From the NCBI GenBank assembly GCA_028278005.1, contig JANQFD010000165.1, positions 1 to 23,008 of the forward strand: a stretch of 23,008 bases of DNA, read 5' to 3'. The translations under genes were made by a program, and so were the position numbers. Below the pieces are notes generated by a model. It saw only the letters and a list, made by a program, of their open reading frames with translations. It was not told the DNA's origin and ran no database searches. Below are positions 1 to 7,485 of the stretch, one piece after another (the stretch's first letter is position 1; each line of letters opens with the position of its first letter). The stretch is from Chlorobium sp. GTDB taxonomy: Bacteria; Bacteroidota; Chlorobiia; Chlorobiales; Chlorobiaceae.

Positions 1-240
1 AATCAAGCGGATTATACCGACCCTCACTCCGGAATCTGTTGTTTCCGGGGCAGAACAGCGGAACCCCCAAACTGCCCATGCGAGCCGGAACTTATGGTCG
101 CTTGAAGCTTTAATCAGCCCGTCCCTTATCGTTATATCGCCATACCCCCGGCAATAGTCCGGACCCTCGCAAACCTTGGCTCCTGCGAGATTTTCGAGGT
201 GATCCATCCAGGCGAGCCATGAACTTTCAAGCGTCCACAT
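1..240 (-). CDS. Hypothetical phage protein downstream of the tail genes, 3' end outside window
   Basis: Eighty codons are open from an ATG at 240 to the left edge with no stop. The ATG overlaps the TAA of the preceding gene in a TAATG junction, the same coupling seen at 5226, 4921 and 12494, which is why I accept this start. The visible part is rich in Trp and aromatic residues (MWTLESSWLAWMDHL at the N-terminus; FRLAWAVWGFR near residue 56). No signal peptide, membrane segment or family motif is recognised. Its place after the tape measure gene and a small tail protein suggests a distal-tail, tail-tip or fibre role, which is inference from position only. Confidence 0.6.
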   Translation of the reverse strand, partial: MWTLESSWLAWMDHLENLAGAKVCEGPDYCRGYGDITIRDGLIKASSDHKFRLAWAVWGFRCSAPETTDSGVRVGIIRLI

Positions 241-713
241 TATGCCGCCGAATGTTTGATTTTGTAGGTAATCGCGAGAGTCTGCCCGGAAAGCATATCC
301 TTTGTCCCCGTGAGGGCGCTTCCTCCCATGACTCCGCCCGAGTTTGCATTAAAGAACCCGACCTTTTTGATCGTCTGAGAGCCGTTTGCCGTCCACTCCT
401 TGTAAAGTTTTGTCGTGTCGTTCGCCACAGTCGTCGTCTCCCTCGATACCGTCGCCGAGGCCCTTGCAAAACCGTTCGCTGATATCTCTCCTGTCAGAGC
501 AGTATCCCCAGCAGCCGGAGTTGTGTCGTCTGCCGTTAGAGCGAGATATGTAAACGCATCCTGTGAATCGACTCCCCCGTAAAGACCGGCGGCGACTGCG
601 AGTCCTGAATTGGTTAGCGTGTTTTTCGTGATCGTCTTGTCGAGAACCTTTCCGTCCTTATCCTTGATCTCGATAACGAGCTCGGTATCGAGCACAACCT
701 TGTCTTTACTCAT
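240..713 (-). CDS. Small phage tail-fibre-like or minor tail protein, 157 aa
   Basis: The protein is beta-rich, Thr/Ala/Gly-rich and lacks Cys and membrane segments. It starts with a charged strand-like segment (residues 1-30), then NTLTNSGLAVAAGLYGG and YLALTADDTTPAAGDTAL, and ends with a KKVGFFNANSGGVMGGS segment. This order (an 'ALG/ALT' strand, a 'TAL..E' stretch, an 'FNA.SGG' strand) is common in small phage tail proteins that sit beside tape measure and fibre genes; that link is from memory of the family. It follows the tape measure gene by 19 nt and overlaps the next gene by its stop codon. The ribosome site is weak (GAAAAAAG). A distal tail or fibre-base role is likely, not shown. Confidence 0.65.
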   Translation of the reverse strand: MSKDKVVLDTELVIEIKDKDGKVLDKTITKNTLTNSGLAVAAGLYGGVDSQDAFTYLALTADDTTPAAGDTALTGEISANGFARASATVSRETTTVANDTTKLYKEWTANGSQTIKKVGFFNANSGGVMGGSALTGTKDMLSGQTLAITYKIKHSAA

Positions 714-732
714 CTTTTTTCAGTTTCAGTTG

Positions 733-3408
733 TTAGATATTCCTGTCGGCAAAAACAATTCCCCGGCGCCTCTCGGCCCTTACAACGCGAGAATCCGCGA
801 CATCCTGTATAATGGTTTCGAGAACCTCGCTCCCTACCTGCACGATGACCTGCATCGGCCGGCCACCTCCTGAAAGCTCATTGCCGGGAATAATGGTCCC
901 GTTCGAGCTCGGAACAAAAAGCTCAGGAACACCGCGTTCCCCGACGAAGTATGGCCGATCGGCAATGACCGGGCCGCCATCAGCCCTGCCCTCGATGCTG
1001 CGCAATCCGGCATCGTCAAAGGCCGAATAAATGTCAGCAACGACAGGGGCGATGTAATCGGCAACCTCTTTTGCCTGCAGGGCCAGGTCGGCCATCTCCC
1101 CTGGGGACATGGTGCCGGACATGGCGCCATACACAATCTCATTGAGAATCGGCTGCATCATCGGCATAAGCGATTCCTCTATTGCCTTGCTCAGCGCCAT
1201 GTCACGAAGCCCCTCAAGCAGCTGATCCTCAATTTTGTCAGCAAAAATTCGTCCGGCTTCCGTTTCGTCCCCAGCCTCCTTGAAAACAGCGTCGAGCATC
1301 GTTGTAAGGTTATCCCCGGTAAGCCCGAAAACGGAACCCGACATTTCAGTCAGCATTTCATCCCGCAACAGCCTCGTGCCGCCCAGCACGTCGTAATAAT
1401 CCTCGTACTTTTTCCTGATCGTGTCGAGTTCCCTCAAATGCTTCGGAGACGTAATCGCAGCAATCGTTTCATCGATCTCTTCGTTTACCAGGCGACGCTG
1501 CTCCCTTATTCTTCGCTCGCGTTCGAGGCGTTCTTCTTCGCGCCTGCGCTCTTCCTCATCATCGCCGCCGCCGAACAGTCCGGATACAAGTCCGACAACG
1601 CCGCCGACAGCAGCGCCGACCGGTCCGAGAGCAGCGCCTGCAAGCGCTCCCGAAGCAGCTGCAGATATTGTCGCACCAGTCGATCCGCCGATATTTGCAC
1701 CGACGAAACCGACGACATTTAACGCTCCCTCAAGCTCAGAGCCCGATTTCGAAAAGGCCTGCACGGCCGCAGTTAAATAATTGAGTCCCTCGATCCCTGA
1801 ATCCGTCAACCCGGAAAGAGCGGAGGCGATCCCTTCAACAGCCTGTACGATATCGTCAGACTCGTCTTGAACCTCGTCCGAGAAGTCGCCGAAGATGTCG
1901 GCGTTTTCCTCGATCATTTTCCCGATATCGGACATCAGGACAGCGTCTTGTGTTGCCTTGAACAATTCAAGAGCTTGTTCCGCCTCGATGACCCGTTCCT
2001 CGTACTCTGTCAGTGATATGATATCGGCGTTTCTCAGGATCGCCAGGTTATACAGGGTCTTCTGCCGCTTCTGATCGGCTTCATACAATCCTTCGATCGA
2101 CTCGGTCTCTTTCTTGTTCCATTCGATTGTCTGCTGTAAAAGCTGATTCCATCTTTTACGAGCCGTCTCTTTCTCTTTTTGTGCTCTCGTTGTCGCAGCA
2201 TTGTTGGAAGAACCGCCTCCTGTTTTTTTGCCTGTATACGGAGTCGCATAAGCGATCATCATATCCGCCTCATCCTCGCTTAACAGATAGGGCAATTCTC
2301 CGGGCCTCAGAGGACGGAATTCCGGATCCTCGCCCGGCGGAGTGTAGAGGTTTGATTTCATCCCGAGAACGTACTCGTTTTCTCGGGCCAGGTCGAACAA
2401 CATGCCAGCAATAAATCCGGTCGAGCTTCCGATCGCAGCCCCTACCGGTCCGAACCGTGAGCCAATCGCAAGACCGAGAAGCGTTTCCCATCCTCCGGGT
2501 ATATCGCTCGCCTTGTCTGTCACCCACTGAATCATCCCTCCAAGCGTTTCGAGTGCCGGAGTAAGCTCGTCCGCAATCTTCATCGCGCCCTTACCCGCTC
2601 CGACCGCCATACCGACAAGGCCGACCGCAAACTCCCCGATTTCGTCTTTATGGTCGACGATGTACTGTGTAAGCTCATCGACGGCAGGATTAAGCGAGTC
2701 GAGAGCCGCCTCAACCGCTCCGGAGTCAAGAATTGCTTCCGCGACATCTTCTTTCAGATCCCCGTATTTATTCGATAGCTGCTCAAGTCGACCGGAATAC
2801 GTTTCCGCGGCGGATGACGCTTGCCCCTGGAAAATCTGAGCCACGAGCTTAACACCTTCCCCTGCCTGTAACTGCTCTTTTGACAGCGTCTTTAACTGCC
2901 CGACGCTTTCCCCGAGTTCGCCTGTTAGTCCGGAGTATGTCTTAGCGAGGTTTTTTGTCGCTGATTCGAGCGACATATTCGCCCCCGTCGCAAGATCGAG
3001 AGCCGCTGGGATCATCTCCCGAATCTGTCGCTCAGTCATCCCGATGGCCGCAAGGTATGCCTGTTGCTGAATAATGGCCTCATCCCCGTATGTCGTAGCC
3101 TGTTGCAGGGCCGAAGCTTGATCGAGAAGTGCCTGCGAGTGATAGCCGATCGAGATCGCGAGTTTGTGCTCGGCGTCCTGCTGTGTCTGCGCAAGTCTTA
3201 TCGAATCTTGGAGGAAATCGTTCACCTTCCGGATACCCTGAACAGCAAAAGCCCCGACAGCGATACCGCCCAGGGCTTTCAAATTGCCACTCAGCACACC
3301 GACATTCTTGTCGACATTTTTGATCGATCTGGCGAACTGTTTTACCGCTTTATCAGCGGCATTCTCCGCGACGATCCTCATCTTGATGTCTTCAGCGGTG
3401 ACGGCCAT
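733..3408 (-). CDS. Tail tape measure protein, 891 aa
   Basis: This sets tail length in a siphophage and is ejected with the DNA. The N-terminal 250 residues are helical with the usual tape measure pattern (a KNVDKNVGVLSGNLKALGG segment near residue 30, then alternating Ala/Gln helices). A Gly/Ala hydrophobic stretch (about residues 565-620, including ALGPVGAAVGGVVGLVSG) could insert in membrane, followed by a strongly charged Glu/Arg coiled coil. The C-terminus carries the hallmark GGPVIADRPYFVGERGVPEL and FVPSSNGTIIPG. At 891 residues it is within the usual range. It begins inside the end of the G-T frame (T stops at 3392-3394), the classic G/GT/tape measure order. The start ATG at 3408 follows an A/G-rich tract (GAAGAAAGAAAAAACC). 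Confidence 0.95.
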   Translation of the reverse strand: MAVTAEDIKMRIVAENAADKAVKQFARSIKNVDKNVGVLSGNLKALGGIAVGAFAVQGIRKVNDFLQDSIRLAQTQQDAEHKLAISIGYHSQALLDQASALQQATTYGDEAIIQQQAYLAAIGMTERQIREMIPAALDLATGANMSLESATKNLAKTYSGLTGELGESVGQLKTLSKEQLQAGEGVKLVAQIFQGQASSAAETYSGRLEQLSNKYGDLKEDVAEAILDSGAVEAALDSLNPAVDELTQYIVDHKDEIGEFAVGLVGMAVGAGKGAMKIADELTPALETLGGMIQWVTDKASDIPGGWETLLGLAIGSRFGPVGAAIGSSTGFIAGMLFDLARENEYVLGMKSNLYTPPGEDPEFRPLRPGELPYLLSEDEADMMIAYATPYTGKKTGGGSSNNAATTRAQKEKETARKRWNQLLQQTIEWNKKETESIEGLYEADQKRQKTLYNLAILRNADIISLTEYEERVIEAEQALELFKATQDAVLMSDIGKMIEENADIFGDFSDEVQDESDDIVQAVEGIASALSGLTDSGIEGLNYLTAAVQAFSKSGSELEGALNVVGFVGANIGGSTGATISAAASGALAGAALGPVGAAVGGVVGLVSGLFGGGDDEEERRREEERLERERRIREQRRLVNEEIDETIAAITSPKHLRELDTIRKKYEDYYDVLGGTRLLRDEMLTEMSGSVFGLTGDNLTTMLDAVFKEAGDETEAGRIFADKIEDQLLEGLRDMALSKAIEESLMPMMQPILNEIVYGAMSGTMSPGEMADLALQAKEVADYIAPVVADIYSAFDDAGLRSIEGRADGGPVIADRPYFVGERGVPELFVPSSNGTIIPGNELSGGGRPMQVIVQVGSEVLETIIQDVADSRVVRAERRRGIVFADRNI

Positions 3409-3891
3409 GCTGGTTTTTTCTTTCTTCCCGTTCTTCTTTTTCTATACGATAAAGGGCTATCCAATGCGCAAACTCGTCGTAACTGATTTCCTGCTTTGCG
3501 CGAGCCACCGACATACCGAGTTCACGTGCCAGTCCGAACCAGTTCCTTAGCCCTGGCTCGGATCTGAGTTTCCCTCCGCGTCCTCGTCACTGACACGCGC
3601 CTGCATTTTCGAAGCCAGTTCGGTCAGCGCCTGCTGATAAGGCAGCTTACGAAGCGCTTTTGCGTCCTCGTTCTTGAAAAGCCTCTTGCCATTCTGATCC
3701 AGAGCTTTGAGAACGATCAGACCGACGACGAAATAAACAGCAGGATCATCGTCGGCGAGCTGGCCCTTCACCAGCGCGGTCTCATGCGGTGTGGTCGGTT
3801 TGAAATACACGTCTCTCCGCCACTCCTTGACGTGATGAGAGTTAAGCGGCAAAGAGCCGGCCTTTTTTTTCAGTTCATCGATAAACGCCAT
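3392..3891 (-). CDS. G-T tail assembly chaperone made by -1 ribosomal frameshift (about 166 aa)
   Basis: After 108 codons of G, a -1 slip at GGGAAAC (3568-3574) moves reading into a frame that stays open for 58 more residues, to a TGA at 3392-3394. That T part is plainly coding: LRNWFGLARELGMS is followed by YDEFAHWIALYRIEKEEREE, which matches the T-domain pattern ('EFxEWxxYYRLE') of lambda-like phages. It has no start codon of its own that fits, and it overlaps the tape measure start by 17 nt. In lambda the T domain binds the tape measure and tail tube while G decorates it. The split is predicted from sequence; the frameshift efficiency is unknown. Confidence 0.85.
3533..3574 (-). promoter_or_regulatory. 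Programmed -1 ribosomal frameshift signal (slippery heptamer plus hairpin)
   Basis: In the G frame the minus strand reads GAG-GGA-AAC, giving the canonical X-XXY-YYZ heptamer GGGAAAC at 3574-3568. A 5-nt spacer (TCAGA) follows, then a hairpin: TCCGAGCCAG (3562-3553) pairs with CTGGTTCGGA (3542-3533), ten pairs with one G-U, around a 10-nt loop that holds the G stop codon TAA. Lambda G-T uses the related GGGAAAG. Heptamer, spacer and stem all fit the standard -1 frameshift model. Confidence 0.88.
3547..3891 (-). CDS. Tail assembly chaperone G-like protein, 114 aa
   Basis: This is the short product of the G/G-T pair found between tail tube and tape measure in siphophages; such proteins bind the tape measure and recruit tail tube subunits. 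It has the expected size and position, with an N-terminal FIDELKKKAGSLPLNS and a helical middle (YFVVGLIVLKAL). The acidic tail after about residue 100 (SDEDAEGNSDPSQG) is where the frameshift acts: ribosomes that do not slip stop at the TAA at 3547-3549. The start ATG at 3891 lies 12 nt after the tail tube gene and is preceded by a GGAGG site. Confidence 0.85.
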   Translation of the reverse strand: MAFIDELKKKAGSLPLNSHHVKEWRRDVYFKPTTPHETALVKGQLADDDPAVYFVVGLIVLKALDQNGKRLFKNEDAKALRKLPYQQALTELASKMQARVSDEDAEGNSDPSQG

Positions 3892-3902
3892 CAGTTGCCT
3901 CC

Positions 3903-4325
3903 TTATGCTGAATAGGTTCCTTCGGTCGGAGCGCCATCGAATACCAGGCGGTACGTCCCGCGTTTGACATCGTCCTTGCCCTGACCGCCAAGATTCGGTA
4001 TCTGGGTCACCCTTGCCGTACCGGTATACTCGGTGTTTCCTGCAGTCTGGCCTTCAGGGTAATAGTTCGCCGTCACGCTCGACTTCGCGGCATATGCGGC
4101 ATTCAGAGCAGCCTGACCGTTCGTGTCGGCTTCGTCAATCTCGACCTCGAACTCTATCGCGTATTCACCCCGCGACCCGACACCGATCAGATTCGGGACA
4201 TCTTCATTGAGCGCGTTTGACAGGATCGGTTCCCGATCCGGGGTGATATAGGTCGCGTCCACGACGTTCGCCACCTGGTTCGAGTCGATATAGACTTCGG
4301 CGGTATTAGTTGTTTGCCTTGCCAT
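3903..4325 (-). CDS. Major tail tube protein (lambda gpV-like), 140 aa
   Basis: Subunits of this type stack as hexamers to form the tail tube. The sequence is beta-rich and without membrane segments: an N-terminal TTNTAEVYIDSNQVANVVDA, a central YAIEFEVEIDEADTNGQAAL, and a C-terminal KRGTYRLVFDGAPTEGTYSA. Length and location, directly before the G/G-T chaperones, are those expected of a short siphophage tail tube protein. The ATG at 4325 follows GGAGAAAAGAAGCG, and the gene overlaps the end of the 60-aa gene upstream by 20 nt. The call rests on context and overall pattern; no single diagnostic motif is available. Confidence 0.8.
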   Translation of the reverse strand: MARQTTNTAEVYIDSNQVANVVDATYITPDREPILSNALNEDVPNLIGVGSRGEYAIEFEVEIDEADTNGQAALNAAYAAKSSVTANYYPEGQTAGNTEYTGTARVTQIPNLGGQGKDDVKRGTYRLVFDGAPTEGTYSA

Positions 4326-4488
4326 CGCTTCTTTTCTCCTTTGTTTGGGTTGCTGTTGGCTTTCCTTTCTTTTCCTTCCAGCCCTTTTTCAGAAGGCTTG
4401 GAGCTACCCATGAGAGGGTTTTCCGCTCGCCGTGTTTCGGATGCTCAAGCGTCACGTATTCTTCAGAGCGCTGTTTCTCCATCTCCAT
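4306..4488 (-). CDS. Small basic phage protein between U-like and tail tube genes, 60 aa
   Basis: I do not recognise a named family. It is very Lys/Glu-rich: an N-terminal EEYVTLEHPKHGERKTLSW is followed by a short helix (VAPSLLKKGW) and a basic, probably disordered tail (KEKKGKPTATQTKEKRSDGK). The 'V-T-L-x-H-P ... L-L-K-x-G-W' pattern resembles small phage head-tail proteins in which a beta hairpin precedes 'LL..GW'. It overlaps the U-like gene by 26 nt and the tail tube gene by 20 nt, so it fills what would otherwise be the only large gap in this block. A coding role is likely, the function unknown. Confidence 0.55.
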   Translation of the reverse strand: MEMEKQRSEEYVTLEHPKHGERKTLSWVAPSLLKKGWKEKKGKPTATQTKEKRSDGKANN

Positions 4489-4921
4489 CCTCTGTCTTGT
4501 AGGTTGCTTCGTAAATCATTCTCAGGATTCCATGTTTCACCTTCGCCTCGCCGAAATACCTGCTCTCGGCTGTCGCATAGGAAAGATTTGTGACCAGGCC
4601 AGCGAAGAATCGCCTGTCGGCAAAATCGCCATAGAGCGCGGCCTCGACTTCCGCCTGGATACGGTCAACTGCATCATCGTATTCCGGTCCCGCGGCATAG
4701 GCGTCGATCACGATCTCCACGGCTTTTTCGGTCGTTTTCAGCGTGCCGCCGACCGCTTTTTCCCTGCCGCAATACACGCAGATTCCCGGCATCGTGCCCG
4801 CGGTCATCGGATGAACCCTCGACCGATAAGCCCGGTTGCCCGTCGTCGGGAGGCCAACGAGAATACCCGTGCCATCACGCTTCACCAGCCGGTCCCGGAT
4901 CTGTGTCCTGACATGGGCCAT
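4463..4921 (-). CDS. Minor tail / tail terminator protein (lambda gpU-like), 152 aa
   Basis: Proteins of this group cap the head-proximal end of the tail and let it join the capsid. The N-terminus HVRTQIRDRLVKR, then GILVGLPTTGNRAYRSRVHP, follows the family pattern (helix, 'L-T-x-L-x-T-T-G-x-R-V-y-x-S-R-v-x-P'). A middle strand (KAVEIVIDAYA) and the helix DDAVDRIQAEVEAALYGD also fit, as does the final LRMIYEATY. The start ATG overlaps the TAA of the FII-like gene in a TAATG junction at 4921. Position between FII-like and tail tube genes agrees with the role. Confidence 0.75.
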   Translation of the reverse strand: MAHVRTQIRDRLVKRDGTGILVGLPTTGNRAYRSRVHPMTAGTMPGICVYCGREKAVGGTLKTTEKAVEIVIDAYAAGPEYDDAVDRIQAEVEAALYGDFADRRFFAGLVTNLSYATAESRYFGEAKVKHGILRMIYEATYKTEDGDGETAL

Positions 4922-5226
4922 TATGGCGCCTCCTCAAGCGAGAGTATCGTGACGCCCGTACCGTCCGGCCTGACGTTTGTGATAACGTACTCACCGGCGT
5001 GATCGCCGTCTTCGATCGTTAACGTATCCCCCTGGGCTGCTGTCACGACATCCTCGGTCCGGCAATGCGCCACCGGCTGGGAAGACGAGATATCGACCTC
5101 ATCTCCCGACACCGCGTAGTAATCATCCTCGACGATCGCGCTGATCGTTTCCCCTTTGAAGGTCGCGAGCACCGCGAATCCATCGTCGGTGTCGAAAAAC
5201 AGGCTGATGTCCTCATTAAAAGCCAT
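4921..5226 (-). CDS. Head-tail joining protein (lambda gpFII-like), 101 aa
   Basis: FII-type proteins bind the head-completion ring and give the tail its docking site. The middle of this protein, SSSQPVAHCRTEDV followed by GDTLTIEDGDHAGEYVITNV, parallels the corresponding stretch of lambda FII ('SS.P...RT.DV ... GDTLTI ... V..V.PDG.G...L') as I remember it. The N-terminus FNEDISLFFDTDDGFAVLATF supplies the usual initial strands. It starts in a TAATG junction with the preceding gene at 5226 and ends in another at 4921, so translation is probably coupled across all three genes. Confidence 0.78.
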   Translation of the reverse strand: MAFNEDISLFFDTDDGFAVLATFKGETISAIVEDDYYAVSGDEVDISSSQPVAHCRTEDVVTAAQGDTLTIEDGDHAGEYVITNVRPDGTGVTILSLEEAP

Positions 5227-5480
5227 TACCGTTCAGACACTTTTTCTTTGAGACCGGACTCCCGGTCTTTTACCTTCTGCCCCTTGCTTTCGACGACCGG
5301 CTCGGCTTTCTTCATGCCGATCAAGAGCTTCGCGTCATGCTCTTTTACCGTCACAGTGGACCCGGCTTTAGCAGGTTTACCGCCTGCAACGGTGTCTTTG
5401 AGAATCTTCACCTTCATGGTTTTCTGTTTTGGGCCGGGGACCTTGCCGAACAAGGCCCCGCCGTTCTTCGTGGTTAACAT
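5226..5480 (-). CDS. Small head-region phage protein, 84 aa
   Basis: The start is the ATG at 5480 because GGAGGGAG sits just before it; the open frame continues to 5546, but that part lies over the capsid gene end and lacks a site. The middle carries a compact segment (MKVKILKDTVAGGKPAKAG, then STVTVKEHDAKLLIGMKKAE) that is common in small proteins following capsid genes in many phages, where it forms a short SH3-like strand pattern. A Lys/Glu-rich tail follows. Role unknown; candidates are a decoration, accessory head or head-completion factor. Confidence 0.65.
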   Translation of the reverse strand: MLTTKNGGALFGKVPGPKQKTMKVKILKDTVAGGKPAKAGSTVTVKEHDAKLLIGMKKAEPVVESKGQKVKDRESGLKEKVSER

Positions 5481-5493
5481 CGCTCTCCCTCCG

Positions 5494-6837
5494 TTATACC
5501 GGGTTCTCCGAAATGCAGAAGCTCTCCGGGTGACGCAGCGCGACATCGCAGTCCTGCAGGATGACGAGCCGCAGCGTGCCGTCCTGCGCCGAGCTGTAGG
5601 GATCGACGATCACGTCGAGACCCGACCAGAACCCGATCAGGAGATCCGCCCAGTTGCCGAGTATCATGCGCTTGACTGAGTCGTAGAGCGCATTCCTTGT
5701 GGAATATCTCGGGTACCCGATCAGACCTTTTTCGTCCCTCGAAATGATCCTGGTAGCGTCACCGCTCTCGATAGGGGTTTTTTTACATACGCCCACAAGA
5801 GTCGGATGCAGAATCCATGAAAGATCACCACCCTCAGCCAGCTCGTTGTCTTCGGTAATCGCCGTTTCCATATCGACCACGTTGTCGTAGGTCGGGGCAT
5901 GTGCGCCACCGAGCGTCACGGTATTGACGCCTGTCTGGTTGATGACGCCGGTTGGTTGGTTGGCCAATCCCGTGCCGGACAGAGCGCCTCTATCGATGCC
6001 GATGGCCATGCCTTTGGCCATGTCCCGACGGACCAGCATCTCGATATCGACCGATGACTGCAAGCGCATCTGTCGGCTGATCAGGACGTGCATGCCGTAG
6101 GTCTTGTCGGAGAGCGTCACCGCATCGTAGCTCGGAGTCTTTTCGGGTGTATCGCCCGATTCTCCAACCCAGCCGCCAACCATCTCGGCGTCGCGGCGGG
6201 GTATAGAGACGCTGCCATTGAGATCCCTGAGCACCGTCGCGCCGGCCTGAACGACCCTGGTCTGTGCATCGAGGAAATCGATGAAGCTGCCGCCAAGTAC
6301 ATTGGTCTGTTTGAACACGCCGCCGTCGCCGGCAACGGTCAACTCACGCCGGTGCCTGAACGGATTGAACGCGCCGCGGAGAACGTCGACCGGAACAAGT
6401 ACGCCCTGCGGGGCTTTTTTCGATCTCGATGCCGCTGCATCCGAAACCTCGAGTTCGTAAGCAGCTTTCTCCCTCGCTTCCCTGCTGTTCGGATTGGCGA
6501 GCAGGTTGACCAGGTTCATAAACCGGAACCTGTTGACCTCCTTGTCCGACATGCCGATAGAGAGGTCGTCCGTGGCGTCGTCGATGGCCCGTTTCTCGGC
6601 TTCGTCTTGCGCTTTCTTGAGCTCCGGCATGTAGCGTTCCTTGAATTCATCAAATGACAGGTCTTCGGCAATGGCGTCTGACGCGATGCGCCTGCCTCCC
6701 GCAAAAATGTCGCTGTTCAGGTCGGCGACAAGACTGATCCTTGTGTGATCGCTTTCCATCTTGACTTCTACGGTCTGTGCCGGTGCGGGATTTTCGGTCC
6801 CTCGTTCTTCAGTTGTGTTGTTTGTCTCGGGTGGCAT
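5494..6837 (-). CDS. Alternative product: scaffold-capsid protein from an internal start (447 aa)
   Basis: Met217 of the fusion, at ATG 6837-6835, is preceded by a perfect AAGGAGG (6852-6846) with an 8-nt gap. This is the strongest ribosome site in the head region. It lies exactly between the protease domain and the charged scaffold-like segment (MPPETNNTTEERG). The shorter product would be a complete HK97-type capsid protein with its own delta domain, so a small amount of full fusion could supply the protease while most subunits come from this start. Lambda nests Nu3 inside C in a similar way. The start is inferred from the site and the domain boundary. Confidence 0.72.
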   Translation of the reverse strand: MPPETNNTTEERGTENPAPAQTVEVKMESDHTRISLVADLNSDIFAGGRRIASDAIAEDLSFDEFKERYMPELKKAQDEAEKRAIDDATDDLSIGMSDKEVNRFRFMNLVNLLANPNSREAREKAAYELEVSDAAASRSKKAPQGVLVPVDVLRGAFNPFRHRRELTVAGDGGVFKQTNVLGGSFIDFLDAQTRVVQAGATVLRDLNGSVSIPRRDAEMVGGWVGESGDTPEKTPSYDAVTLSDKTYGMHVLISRQMRLQSSVDIEMLVRRDMAKGMAIGIDRGALSGTGLANQPTGVINQTGVNTVTLGGAHAPTYDNVVDMETAITEDNELAEGGDLSWILHPTLVGVCKKTPIESGDATRIISRDEKGLIGYPRYSTRNALYDSVKRMILGNWADLLIGFWSGLDVIVDPYSSAQDGTLRLVILQDCDVALRHPESFCISENPV

Positions 6838-7485
6838 TTTCCTTTCCTCCTTCTCTTTATGGTTGTTTGACTGCTTACTGCGATAGACTATTGTTTCGAA
6901 TTCCGCTTTCTCGCTGCGCTGCCTGAACCCGACCCCTTCATCGGCCGGGATGCTCACGCTTGAGACTTCGTAGGGGCGCCATTTCGTCACGTGGTACACG
7001 CCGGGCTTGTCGCGTTTCGGCGGCTCGGCTTCGACCACTTCCTCGATGAGATAACCGACACTGACGTTTTTACGAATACCGTCGTCGATATCAGCCTGCA
7101 GATCCTGCCCTTCCTGCGACCGGCTGAATTTCAGTCCGGTGACTTTGAGCACCCGGCGTTCTTCATCGAGAGTGACACCCTCAATCACACCTGCCTGGCG
7201 GCTCCAGCTATGGTCTTTGAGAAACGGGGCCCGGCCGGAGCCGATAAACGACAGGTCGACGTTTTCCTTGCCGTGCAAGAGCACTTCAGTACCGTAGACA
7301 TACCGCTCCTGCTCTTCAACCCACATCCAGCGACCATCGACCGGGGCTTCGGACGAGAAATCGAATTCGTAGACCTTCGCTCCGTCCTCACCGGCAGCTC
7401 TGACAGTCATTTCCGCCTGGCGATAGTGTATTCCGGATTTCACCCGGACCTGTTCGTAGTTTTCAAGATTGATGTTCGTAGGCAT
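5494..7485 (-). CDS. Fused prohead protease and HK97-type major capsid protein, 663 aa
   Basis: Residues 1-200 look like a caudovirus prohead serine protease (S78/U35-like): the His motif FLKDHSW (His92), the Ser motif RKNVSVGYLIEEV (Ser142) and WRPYEVSSVSIPADEGVGF (170-187), typical of the third conserved block. Residues 217-300 are charged and helical (SLVADLNSD, then FDEFKERYMPELKKAQDEAE), fitting a scaffold or delta domain. From about 340 the HK97 fold follows, including GGFVGESGDTPEK-like wording (GGWVGESGDTPEKTPSYDAV) and GLANQPTGVINQTGV, ending WSGLDVIVDPYSSAQDG. One gene thus encodes protease, scaffold and shell. Translation starts 23 nt inside the portal gene end. A second start at 6837 may supply free capsid. 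Confidence 0.92.
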   Translation of the reverse strand: MPTNINLENYEQVRVKSGIHYRQAEMTVRAAGEDGAKVYEFDFSSEAPVDGRWMWVEEQERYVYGTEVLLHGKENVDLSFIGSGRAPFLKDHSWSRQAGVIEGVTLDEERRVLKVTGLKFSRSQEGQDLQADIDDGIRKNVSVGYLIEEVVEAEPPKRDKPGVYHVTKWRPYEVSSVSIPADEGVGFRQRSEKAEFETIVYRSKQSNNHKEKEERKMPPETNNTTEERGTENPAPAQTVEVKMESDHTRISLVADLNSDIFAGGRRIASDAIAEDLSFDEFKERYMPELKKAQDEAEKRAIDDATDDLSIGMSDKEVNRFRFMNLVNLLANPNSREAREKAAYELEVSDAAASRSKKAPQGVLVPVDVLRGAFNPFRHRRELTVAGDGGVFKQTNVLGGSFIDFLDAQTRVVQAGATVLRDLNGSVSIPRRDAEMVGGWVGESGDTPEKTPSYDAVTLSDKTYGMHVLISRQMRLQSSVDIEMLVRRDMAKGMAIGIDRGALSGTGLANQPTGVINQTGVNTVTLGGAHAPTYDNVVDMETAITEDNELAEGGDLSWILHPTLVGVCKKTPIESGDATRIISRDEKGLIGYPRYSTRNALYDSVKRMILGNWADLLIGFWSGLDVIVDPYSSAQDGTLRLVILQDCDVALRHPESFCISENPV
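6846..6852 (-). promoter_or_regulatory. Internal ribosome binding site for free capsid protein
   Basis: AAGGAGG on the minus strand, 8 nt before an in-frame ATG, inside the protease-capsid gene at the domain junction. The surrounding Lys/Glu codons (KEKEERK) are compatible with the site but do not force this exact heptamer. Confidence 0.7.

Noticed and set aside
1421..1780. Overlapping rightward frames inside the tape measure gene
   Set aside because: Ser/Arg/Pro-rich shadows opposite the Glu/Arg coiled coil and Gly/Ala region.
4310..5002. Rightward open frame of 230 codons over the tail genes
   Set aside because: It is antisense to well-supported U-like, 60-aa and FII-like genes and has shadow-like composition.
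5481..5546. Upstream extension of the 84-aa head protein
   Set aside because: It overlaps the capsid gene end without a ribosome site, whereas GGAGGGAG marks ATG 5480.
6088..6657. Rightward open frame over the capsid gene
   Set aside because: Antisense shadow of an HK97-type capsid sequence with clear homology-like motifs; no ribosome site.
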